Positions 18,961-29,900 of a stretch of 64,000 bases of DNA are shown in pieces. The notes under the pieces are model-generated. The model searched no databases and was not told where the DNA came from. It saw nothing but the letters and a program-made list of their open reading frames with translations. Every line of letters begins with the position of its first letter. Position 1 is the first letter of the stretch. The position numbers and the translations under genes were made by a program. The stretch is from Candidatus Poribacteria bacterium (GTDB lineage Bacteria; Poribacteria; WGA-4E; UBA9662). The stretch is taken from the NCBI GenBank assembly GCA_002709695.1, contig PAQF01000026.1, forward strand, positions 1 to 64,000. Direction: 5' to 3'.

Positions 18961-19989
18961 ATGCCACCAGATAACGAAATCGGCCAAAGCCTACAATTAA
19001 TTGGCTACAACCAGCTACCGCCTTTTCCAAATCACTCCACTCAGCCTAATCGCAGCAATGACATACTTGGCATTTATCTGGGTGAGATTGGACGTATTTC
19101 AGATTTATCATACCAAGATGAATTAAATATCTTTGCTAAAATCAAGAAGTCGGAAATACAAATAGAGGAATACAAAAAGTTATTTAAAAAACTCAACAAC
19201 AAAAACGGCAAGAAACATAAAAAACAAAAGTGGAGTCAAACAATAGATTTGCAAAAAAAAATCCAAATCCTAACTTCTGGGGTCTCTTTAGCAAAGGAGA
19301 AAATCATTGAAGGAAACCTGAAACTTTCCGTTCATATTGCCAAAAAGTATCAAGGTCGCGGTTTAGATCTAACAGACCTTATTCAAGAAGGAAACATCGG
19401 TTTGATCAAGGCTATCAGTCGATTTGACTCGGAACGTGGGGTAAAATTCAGCACTTATGCTTCATGGTGGATACAACAAACTATCCAACAAGCAATAATT
19501 GATAGAGGACGTACAATCCGTCTGCCAGCACATGTATTAAACAAGCTGAGAAAACTGAAACGCTCAAGAAACTACTTGCTACAATCCAATACTCATGACC
19601 CCGAACCAGATAAAGTTGCTAAAATCAGCGGAATGTCGACTCAACAGGTTGAATCACTCGATCAAATAACGCCACAAACGGTTTCGCTCGACAGTCCAAT
19701 AGCCCAAGACAAATTTGAAGTCCACGATCGCGTGCCATCCACGTCAAATTCGGATCCACTTATCCACCTAATACATAAAAACAGAACCAAAATTGTCAAG
19801 AAACTGATCAAAGAGTTACCCGAGAGAGAGCAAAAAATCCTGCGACTACGATACGGTTTGGATGGTGAGGAAGAAAGAAGCTTACAAGAAGTTGGCAACA
19901 TATTCAACCTTTCCCGAGAACGCATTCGTCAAATTTTAGTACGAGCCTTCAATCAATTGAAATCACACGATTTGCTCAATCAGATCTAA
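18961..19989 (+). CDS. RNA polymerase sigma70 factor, group 1/2 type without region 1.1
   Basis: A 342-residue sigma factor. Region 1.2 is visible as [22 protein letters not shown] lysine-rich spacer of about 40 residues follows, then region 2 with [28 protein letters not shown] and the promoter-melting [17 protein letters not shown]. Region 3 begins with RTIRLPAHV. Region 4 includes [20 protein letters not shown] and the SRERIRQIL helix. The protein is shorter than a main RpoD, so it may be an alternative group 2 factor. The RIRLPAHV and RYGLDG motifs nevertheless predict recognition of TTGACA/TATAAT-like promoters. Its position directly behind the response-regulator gene suggests it is a target or partner of that system. 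Confidence 0.9.
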   Translation: MPPDNEIGQSLQLIGYNQLPPFPNHSTQPNRSNDILGIYLGEIGRISDLSYQDELNIFAKIKKSEIQIEEYKKLFKKLNNKNGKKHKKQKWSQTIDLQKKIQILTSGVSLAKEKIIEGNLKLSVHIAKKYQGRGLDLTDLIQEGNIGLIKAISRFDSERGVKFSTYASWWIQQTIQQAIIDRGRTIRLPAHVLNKLRKLKRSRNYLLQSNTHDPEPDKVAKISGMSTQQVESLDQITPQTVSLDSPIAQDKFEVHDRVPSTSNSDPLIHLIHKNRTKIVKKLIKELPEREQKILRLRYGLDGEEERSLQEVGNIFNLSRERIRQILVRAFNQLKSHDLLNQI

Positions 19990-20636
19990 CCCAAGTTAGA
20001 GCCTATTAAAACCTAGATTCATAACTAAAACACCTTTAGCACTCACACAACGCACGATACATGTAGTAAGTAAAATCATCTCTAACTCAACTGTCAACTA
20101 TATCTTCGACCAAGCCTTCCTCAAACTATTACCTAGCCAGTGAATAAACACTATATATCTTACCCCCAAAATAGGAACAGCACTTGGAACTTCTCTGAAG
20201 GACCCTCTAAATCATTCAAAATTACCAGCATAACCGAAATCAAGAAAAACTAGACTGATTTCCCAGGTTCTACGAAAGGAAAAGCCCAACGACATAAAAA
20301 CCTATTCTTGGTACCAAGATTTGACAGATAGAAATCAGTATGAGGATAGATTACAACAACTATATCAAGAATCACAACTCTACCTGTTAATAGCACAATG
20401 ATACTATCGTAATTGGGTTCACCAACCAAAAGGAGAGTAAGAAATGAAGATAATTCAAAAATCAACTGTGATCAACAAAAACTTCAATAACAGCCAATTC
20501 AGGCAGGAACCCACCGAGTTGGTAAAGACCAACATACGACTTATTGAGTTTCTCAAATCTTTCTGATGCTGTTCGCGGGCTATCTACAAAGTCACTAATT
20601 AAGACTAACCAATTCATCCAAGCAGAAGCTCGAAGT
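19990..20636. other. Long intergenic region between sigma factor and flagellar block
   Basis: The region separates plus-strand and minus-strand gene blocks that converge on it. It contains one small plus-strand frame with a good ribosome site (see 20444-20566) and an isolated TTGACA at 20321-20326 without a matching -10. I see no tRNA, no clear terminator and no longer coding frame with family resemblance. Confidence 0.5.
20444..20566 (+). CDS. Possible 40-residue small protein
   Basis: ATG at 20444 follows AAAGGAGAGTAAGAA, a strong ribosome site with a spacer of about 8 bases. The frame runs to TGA at 20564-20566 and encodes a basic, asparagine-rich 40-residue peptide ending in an amphipathic helix-like stretch (residues of about 26-40). 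There is no family match I recognise. The ribosome site is the only positive evidence and chance occurrence is possible. Confidence 0.3.
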   Translation: MKIIQKSTVINKNFNNSQFRQEPTELVKTNIRLIEFLKSF

Positions 20637-20960
20637 TCAAATATTTCTTTCTTCTGCCAGAGCTTTTTTTATTTCAGCTAAAACCTCTTGCCCGGAGACC
20701 TCGTCCAAATAAGTCCCATCGTCAATTTTCTGCTGAAGTTCCTTCATCAACTCTTCCATTTCGGGACGCACATCTGGCATTCGATCGAGAGCCTCACGTA
20801 CCTGTTGGATTAGCCGAGACTCATCAGAGATATCGAATATAGGTTTCTCTGCCGAATTCGACCTTTTATTGCGGTCAAGTTTGCCTGCCTCTTTTTTCCG
20901 TTCTGTTTTATTAGTCTCGTAAGCGGTTAAGCGATCTGCATCAGGACGTTTTATTCTCAT
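20637..20960 (-). CDS. flgM: FlgM-like anti-sigma28 factor
   Basis: A 107-residue charged protein. The C-terminal half, beginning VREALDRMPDVRPE and continuing QQKIDDGTY, matches the helix-rich FlgM core that binds FliA. The N-terminal half is polar and probably disordered, also as in FlgM. The start lies 18 bases after the giant fliD-like gene and has no separate ribosome site, so coupling is likely. FlgM holds sigma28 until hook completion lets it be exported. fliA is present in the same cluster. The assignment relies on a short motif plus context. Confidence 0.65.
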   Translation of the reverse strand: MRIKRPDADRLTAYETNKTERKKEAGKLDRNKRSNSAEKPIFDISDESRLIQQVREALDRMPDVRPEMEELMKELQQKIDDGTYLDEVSGQEVLAEIKKALAEERNI

Positions 20961-20978
20961 AATATCAACGATTTCTTA

Positions 20979-23900
20979 TTATTTCTTCTTTCTACCTGTT
21001 ATCGATTTCATCGTATTCTGCAATGCATCCAGTTGAGCGTTCAGAAATTGCGTTTGCGTCTGCATTGATCCGAGAGCGGACTCGAGCTTGGCAAATTCCA
21101 ATATCAGTTCTGTTTCCTTAACAACCATTCTGTCATCAAAAACTTCCATATCCTTGGCCACTTCTGCTAAACCATCCCGAATTGTGCTAATCCGAGAACC
21201 AATCAAACCAGAACCGAACCTCGTATAACTCGACAAAGTGCTTTGAACATTTTCTGCTACACCATCCACCAACAAATCTCCCGTTGATACCGAAGTAACA
21301 GGTCCTGAAACAGTTAAGGTATCTTCATAAACTTCCGTAATGCTACTGTAACCATCTAAATCCGGGGTTTTATTAGGCGTCGACACATAGATAGAACCAA
21401 GTTCGGACAAACTCAGGAAATCCGGTAGATTTGTCCCCCCATAAAGTTTTTCGAAAGTAATAGGATCAGTTCCCGTATTATTGAAAGCATACAATTTATT
21501 TTTAACAGTTAAACCGGCCGTTACACCCGAAATACTATTAATGTCGGATTGTAAATTCGACGCTGTATATGAAGTATCTAGCTCTATGATCGTACGTGCG
21601 TTACCATATCTGACGGCAAACTTGCCGTAATTAGCGTGGGAGGGATCATCTCCAAGACTCAAAGTTTTTAAAGTAGAACCAAAAGTGGCAAGGTACTTAT
21701 TTGGATAAATACTATCACCATGAGTATGAGTAGCGGGAGCCGTATCGGTAAAACTCCCATCCCAGCCTCTTGTGCCACCAGTCAATGTACTTCCAGATTT
21801 ACCTGTATATGTAATATACTCATTATCAATCTTGATAACACCCGAAGTAGCCAAAGCAGCCACGCTAGACAATGAAAAAGTCGTTCTTGAATTTGAAATA
21901 TCCCCAGTCGTACCAGCACCATTTTCTAAGGTAGCCGCATGGCTCAATGTTACGGCAGTAGTTAAGGTCGTAGGAAGCGTAACTCCAGTTATTACTCCGC
22001 TAGTAATCCTATTGATCGGAAGCGGACTAGTGGAAGTGGAACCATTAGACAGTGTTACTCGGCTTTTTCCGATAAACTTGCGAAAATCACTCCCAAGAAT
22101 GTTTACTTGTGTTTCTCCCATAGCACCAGTATCAACACCATCAGCCGTAACGTTAAACCCTTCTGTCGGCAGGGTAACGGCTGAGAAATTCAGTGAAGCT
22201 TGATTGTCCACATTGGTAATCTTTAAATCATCGGTATTATTTCCCTGCTTCAACCTGATATTATCGCCAACCGAATAATCACCAACAACCGTAGACAACA
22301 ACTGAATCTTCGACTGATTAGAAGCAGCTTGAATAATCGATTTAACACTGATATTCGACGTTTGACCATCAATTTTAACCAGCTTAGTCGTCGAGACAGT
22401 TCCTGTCGGAGGTGCAGTTTGGAAATATTCGTAAGAATTGAACAGTGTAGCATCAAGGTAACCCTCTAGCGTCACTAGCTGATTAGTCAGATCCACATCT
22501 GTTACAGTCATCGTCAACGTATCTGTTTCAACATGTGTTAACGTACCATTGTGCCTTTTTGCAGAAACCAAAACTGCTTTGTCTAAATCTTTTTCAGTAT
22601 ATACACTTAAAGTTTTATTGGTCGTATTCTTTCCTCTAATCTTTAGGGTGATAGCTTCACCATGATCAAGAGTGGTTGTACTGCTCGCATTCGACCATCC
22701 TTTAAACACCAATTCATCACCATCATAGACCGTAGCATTGGCTGAATGAGCTTTTGCCGAAGTGAGGCCATAACCTCTCGTCAAACCAGTAAAAGTAGTA
22801 CTGGTCTTCCCTGTATAAGCAATATCTTCATCATCAATTCGGATCACACCAGAGGTATCAAATCCCGTTGTTGAGGCAACAGTAATAGTCGTTACCGAAT
22901 CATTGATAGTACTACTCAAAGTTGCACTATTGTATTGGAATCTCGCAATGTCATCAGTGGAACTGAAAGTCAGAGTATCTAGCCCCGCAGAACTGGCAGA
23001 AAAACTCGACATGCTCAATCCACCTTTCCTGATATTGACGGTACCATTCAACTTGGCAACGAGAGCATTGAGACCTTGAACATCATCGATCTTCAGAACT
23101 GTTTTATTCTCAGCAGGATTCGGTATGACACTGGAAATTATAATCGGATCCAAGCCATCAATTTCAACCAAGCCGGGATAAGTCGAATAATCTCTGGCAT
23201 CTAAGACACCACCTTTGACCGTAATAGCAGAAGAACCAGAGACCGCCGATAGAACCACCGGCACAGTTGAATTACTACCAGAATCCTGGATTAATAAGGT
23301 CTTACCAATGTTCTCTCGCAACATTGCCATATCTGTTGTATTGAGTGATAAAACCGCCTCTGACGCCTGAGATACTGGACGATGAGCTTTAGTTCCGAGC
23401 TCAGCGATACTACCGAAAATCGAAGCGCTTCCTTCTGGATCACTTGAGATTGCACTCCTCAATCTACCTTCATCTACTTTAAGATCAAGGCCCTGTTTAA
23501 TCTGAGCAATTGATACCGATCCAGCTTTACCACGAGAAATTCCTAAATCGCTTAATCTCTTAGCTTTACCATCACCAACAACCGGTTTAACCGACAAAGA
23601 AACCAACCGTTGGTACAACCCTCTGAGGGTAACATCATTTGCTAATGCTCCTTGAACAAGGTCTTCATCCGTTTTAGGGTTGAAGATCCGTCTTGCCGTA
23701 ACAGTACCACGCAATAGCTCTTCGGTCTCATTATACTGCTCCACAAAATCCTGAACCGAAGTCACAATAGAATCGGTATCAACATCTACATTCAAGCTGA
23801 CTGATTTCCCTACCTGCGTCGTTCCCCTGAATTTGAGATTCAAACCGGAAACCAAGTCGTTCACTTCGTTTTTCGTTCGAGTAAATTGCGCCCCGTTGAG

Positions 23901-26900
23901 CTGTCCAACCAAATCCTTGCCTGCGAGGCCTTCATTCTCCATCATATTAAAGTGGCTCATAAAGACATTCGGCTGGCTAGTGGTCGGTAAAGTAGTTATC
24001 TTATCCTCTGTAATGAAGTTGATTGCCTGATCTGTCCCTGAGGATCTATGAACATAAACGTCATTGGCCGTAGTAACGCCTCCCAAAGTCAACAGACTAG
24101 CTGTACCACTGGAAATATCAAAGGCTTTAATGGCCCTGCCAGATCCAGCATCAGTGACATACAGATGGGTTTCAGTGCTACTAGGGTGCCGGACAGCTAT
24201 ATCCTGAGCATTGGAAATACCATAACTACTTAAATCATAACTCGAAACACTATTGTTTGGAGTTGCCATGTCGAAACGGTAAACCGTACTAGTACCATTG
24301 GATACGTAGAGATACTTGCTTGAGCTACTCATGGAAGAATTAGCGCCGTCATCATAGAAAATTTCCTGAACTGTTCCACCCGTTAACGTGTACTCACTAC
24401 CAGTCCCAGCGAAATGGCTAAGATTCGTCTGATCCAAAGTGTTTGGTTTTTGAGAACTCATATTAGCCAAATATGACACTTTTCCATCACTACCATTAAG
24501 ACCAGCAATAAAAGCAGTATCGTTATCAACAAAAACATGAGTTAGCGTCCCCATCGTACCAGACCCGCTTCCAATAATCTGGTCTACTTCAGTTTCGTCA
24601 ATCGACTTTCCAGAATATTGACCATCAAAAGCCCGAGGATTAAGAGGATCAGTAACATCCATTCTGAATAGGATACCATTACTATCCACACCGTAAAGGA
24701 AAGCCTGATCATACTTACTATCCGCATCAGTATCCACATGATCAACCGAGATACTTTTAATGGTACCCAAAGAAACAGCACTAGAAGCACTCGTCTGTAG
24801 ATTTCGGTAATTCGTCAATGCCCTGATATTCTTCTTATTGGAGACATCCACAGCCTTTATGGTTTGGCTCGTCGAATCCAACACAAAAGCCACATCCATT
24901 ACTGAACCGCCTTTCACTTGGCGATATTGTGTAGCAGTGGTTCCGCTTGAAGACCCAGAATTGGCAAAATAAGCACTCTCTCCATCAGTAAATATGGCTC
25001 CCTGACCATCATAATCGGAGTAAACAAAGCCGTTATCGTTCCAAGAGGAAAGGCGACCCTCCTCCTCACCGATGCTAGTCTCGATGGTGGTAGGACGATT
25101 ATCAGTATTTGAATTAGCCGATGATTTAGTTAAAAGATATGGTTTACCTTGCTTACCAATTTGGAAGTATCCCATCACTTCCGAAGACGCAGTCTCCACT
25201 ATCGAAAAATTTCGGATCCCATTGTCATTATTTTCATCTGATAAAGTAATCGCAGTTCTTGCCGTACCAAGCTTAGGGTCAGCAGTTAAGTTATATCTGT
25301 ATATTTTTTTACCGGCAGATACCTGTAACTCAGAGCTATCCTTAACATCCAAATTACTCTGATCACTATTGCTGAATGTAATCACCTGGCCATCCGTGAG
25401 GGCGTTACTACCATCAGGAGTCACAGAATCAATATCCGTGCTGGTATTATTAACGGTGGGAGTACTTCCATTAACACCAGTGATTTTAACCACCAACAAA
25501 GTTTTGTCAAGAGCAGATGGATCTGTTCCGCCAGCACCAACATCATGCTGTCCCATAGCCCATGATGACTCCCGACCAACACCATAAACATAAGCATCGT
25601 TACTAACCCGAAAAACACCGAACAGGTTCTTGAATCGAGCGCCCTTCAAATCAATTACTTTGTCATTACTGATATCATTGTCACTACCCAACTTGGTATC
25701 ATTGGAAGTATCCACAATTCGCAACATACCGGTCCCATCAACCACGTAAAGCTGATTGTTGGCCGAATCGAAAGCAATTCCCTGATGAGGAGCGACAACT
25801 TTACCACCGGTCCCACTAGTATCCCCCACAAGTGACCGTAAACCAATTAGGGCATTTGAAGCACTTTCACCAAAACCATCAATAGTCTCCTGAGCAACTC
25901 TAACATCTACCGTTTGACCACTACTTGAGACATTCAGGACTTTCAACGTCCTTTCCTCAATTGCTGCGGAGCCACCGTTCGGTGTCAGCTTTTGCCGATA
26001 CACCAAAAAATCACCGGTACTGTACTTATGAGCGTTCTTGGCTTCAAGCTGAATCCGGTATTGACTATAGCCACCGACACTGTCACTAATCGTACCTCGA
26101 GCTTGCGCACCTGTCCCATCAGACAGCAAACTTTTTGCCGCCCGTTGAACCTGAGTAATTTGGTTATAATCGTGGGTAAAGTTTGGGAAGATATCACCAG
26201 CTGAACCGAAGTCAGACGCTCTGAGGGCCAATTTCTGAGAGCTTTTCGACTTAATTTCAGCTTCAAAGGCAGCCGAAGAGGTACTAGTACTGCTTTTGCG
26301 AAACGTCAATTGATCATCGGCCAAAATTTGGTCAGCCATACCAGAACTGCTCAAATTGACCAGAAGACGACTGGTACTAGATAAAGCCAAGCCACCATTA
26401 TAGGTTACTTTGGTAACATTCTTGGTGGAAGTGTTCTTGACCGTCGCACTTGTGGTAGACAAGCTAGTTTGAGGATACGTGTACGTTATCCGGTCACTAG
26501 CAGCGGTTAAGGCATTTCCACCCGTCAAAGAAACATCACCAATGGTCGCTTCAACGACATCATTAGTTTTAAATGTATCTGATGACAACTTAACCGTTTG
26601 TGTGATTGCAGTTATAGTTTGCGCCGCACCACCAACAGTAACTCCAACCGAACTCAGATCATTAGTATTACCGGTAACTGATACCGAAGTAGTACCTATT
26701 GTATGAGTAACAGTAGCACCGCCACTTAACCCGGAAATAACGGTGCCACCGCCATCGCCTATACTCGTAGCCGAATTTAAGGTAATCGTAAAATCGTTTG
26801 AAACAAGCGTCGCTGCTTCTGAGAAAGCCGCACTTTGAATTTTCCTAACAGAATTCAGGTTACTCGAACCGCTAATATTATTGAGAACCAAAATAAAATT

Positions 26901-29900
26901 ATCATTGGTAAACATACTGCTGTAAGCTGAGCTAGCAACAGTACCAGTACTACTAGCAGTATATACAGTTGAGTTGCTGCTATTGGATAGAATGACACTA
27001 GTAGCACTACTAATTTTTTTACCTGATTCAACATCAATTACCACATCAACATCACTAGTATCATGGGTTAACACCTGCCCCCCAGAACCAACAGTATTGG
27101 TGTTAGAAGTACCATTTTCATTCAAAGACAAATCGATATAAGCGTTGCTAGCGTAGCTGGTACTATTGCTCACCGCATCTCGTCCCAAATAAACAGTCAG
27201 GCCTGCTCCAGCCAAGTAAGCTTCGTCTAAATAACTAAGGTTGCTATTCTGTGGTCCACTGGTACGAGAATTATCGCCATGCTTAACAAAATGCGTTGTT
27301 GGACGAACAATAATTTCATCAGCTGATGTCTTGGTTGTGATCACAGCTTCAAAAAATTTACTGCTACCTGCATCTTTCACCACTACATCATTACCAGCTA
27401 AAAAACCATCGAAAATATCCTGAGAAGGATCCCCTCTGAGTGTAAACAAAACCTTACTCAAAGTAGTAGAACTGCTGGAATCGAACGTCAGCCGATTAAG
27501 ATCTTCACCGACAGCTGTAACAACAGTGTCAGCGGCGTGAGTTGCAGCAGAGAATCCAGTAACAGCAGCTCTTCCAGCCCCAGTAAACGTAGTGCTAGTC
27601 TTACCAGTATATGTAATATACTCATCCTCAATCCGTATGGTACCTGAGGTCGAAAATCCAGTCGTCGAATCAACCGTGATGGTATTATTACTGTTTGATA
27701 GCGTCCCGCCATCGACTTGCGTCTCTGCGATATTACTGGTGCCAGATTGCGTTAAATCAAAGGTCAATTTCTGGGAGAGGTCCCGATCAGCCGCAGTTTG
27801 ATCTGCCTTAGTCATCCGCAACTTACCATCATCTGCCTTAGCAGGTGTTGTCTGATTCGCCGTAGGATCAGTAGCAGAATTGTTGTACGTCTGGTCAACA
27901 GCAAATATTTTTATATCCTGACGCACTTGTGCCGTATGCTTGTGGGCAGCAGCAGTAGTTCCATTATATCCACGTTGTACTGCCGTAAGAACGTTGCCGC
28001 TTTTAGTGTTATACCGAATTTTTTCATTACTAATAATAATCACACCTGAGGTAGCAAATGATGTTCCGCTAGCAACCGTGATAGCCGTATCCGAAGTACT
28101 AATCCCATCTGAATCGTTCAAAGTACTAGAAGCAGCATTGGCAACATTAGAAGCAATAACATAATCCTTAGTCTTGTAATTAGTATTATAATCGCTATCA
28201 ATGGTGAAATTGCTCTGCGACCGAAAATTCTGTTGCTTAACTTCTAACGCGTCCTTCACTGCCAGCCCCAAAATCTCGCTACTGCCAGCCATAGCAGCAG
28301 TGGAAACCCCACCTGCATACTGATTCGCTGTAGTAGTACCGGTATCCGTTGTCTTGAAAACACCAATTTTGTTACTGGTACTGTCAATGATATAAGCATA
28401 ATCCGCACTACCAGATTTGTGCCGGTGAACAATAACATTATCTCGGTTATTAGAGGAACTCCCTGCGTCAATACTCGTGCTGGTCAAAGTCGTGGAATCC
28501 AGAGTCCCTGAATCCAAACGAATCAAAGGACTACCTGTCTTATTGGAAACCAAGTCGATTTTATCCGTCAGCGGATTGTAAGTAGCAGTAACATCCGCAT
28601 CAGATACATTAATTCTATCCAATACATCCTGTAGAGAATCTGTGTTATCATAACTGATGATAACAGAATTAACGCTAAAACTGCCTTGGGTTACACCACT
28701 TTCAAATAACCCCTCATAGACTGAATCATTATCATCATCCGAAGTCGTCTTAAACCTAATATCCTTCAAAAGAGTAGCCGCAGTAATACCACCAAGCCGA
28801 CCAGTACTTCGAATAACATTGCTAATTTTATTATTGACAGTATTAGAGACATCCTGAACTTGGATATCAGTACTACTGAAACGTAACTCAGAATAGACTT
28901 TGAGTGTATCGTCTTGTAATACTATACTCGTACCATTAGTCCGTTTTAGGTACAATTTCCCGTCAATACTGGACCCAGAAATATCAGGATCTGAATCATA
29001 AGCCGTAACACTAGAAGTAGATGACACTTTGTTAATCGCTGTTACAATGTCACTAACGGAAACCCCGGTAGTATCTAAGTCCAGAATCTCAACTTTTTGA
29101 CCATTAACATAAAAAGTATCACCGTTTTGAATAGCGGACAGAAGCGGTGCAGAAAAGCTGACTAGCTTAGCTTGTGTACCCACTATTTCAGAAGTTTGCA
29201 ACACTTCTGACAGATTAAGAACCTTTAACATATTACTAGTATCAGATCCAGAACCAAGCCTGATTCGAGTCGCAGAGCTACCAGACGTATTTAACACGAA
29301 GGTATCCGTTGCCAGATCATATTGAGCATCAAGATTACTGACATCAGATTTGACATCAGCCACAATATCGTTGATAGTTGTACTCAAGTCAATAGTCAAT
29401 ACCGCACCATTTATCGACATAGTCCCCAATGTTGGAGATGTAGTTAATCCAGCGAAGTTCCCCTTGTTAACCGTCACTTGCTTCAAACCAAGCGTCGATA
29501 AAACCTTAGTAGTGGTATCAGGATCATCACCCGTGGTGGTAGCAGCATCATTACTAAGAGTTAAGGTATTGTTAGTTGAAGAAATCACCAATTGGCCACT
29601 ATCGAAAGAGGCCGTGACACGAGAAATCGCGTTAATCTTATCCTTAAGCGACAGCAACTTCATTGATGTTGTTACGGTAATAGTAGTCGAATCAACTTTA
29701 AAGGTGCCAGCGACAATACCGCTATTGATCGTGGACAAAGTATCACTTCCTACCCCTAAATCCTTGCGACCGCTCCGAATAGTTGCTGCGGGGTAAAGTA
29801 CAGTCGTATCGGACCCCGTCATCCCCAACGAGGTTGTGTGGGTTGTCACCGTTAAATCGTCAAGCCCAAGTAAGTTAAAGAAGTTGCTGGTATCTGAGCT

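Noticed and set aside
20321..20326. Perfect TTGACA in the intergenic region
   Set aside because: No acceptable -10 hexamer at 16 to 18 bases downstream.
20250..20465. A 71-codon minus-strand hydrophobic frame in the gap after the sigma gene
   Set aside because: No ribosome site, no family resemblance, and its composition fits the AT-rich reverse strand of non-coding DNA.
29350..29796. A 148-codon plus-strand frame inside the giant fliD gene
   Set aside because: It is the antisense of Ser/Thr-rich codons. Such low-stop antisense frames are expected, and the minus-strand frame has clear FliD-like protein sequence.
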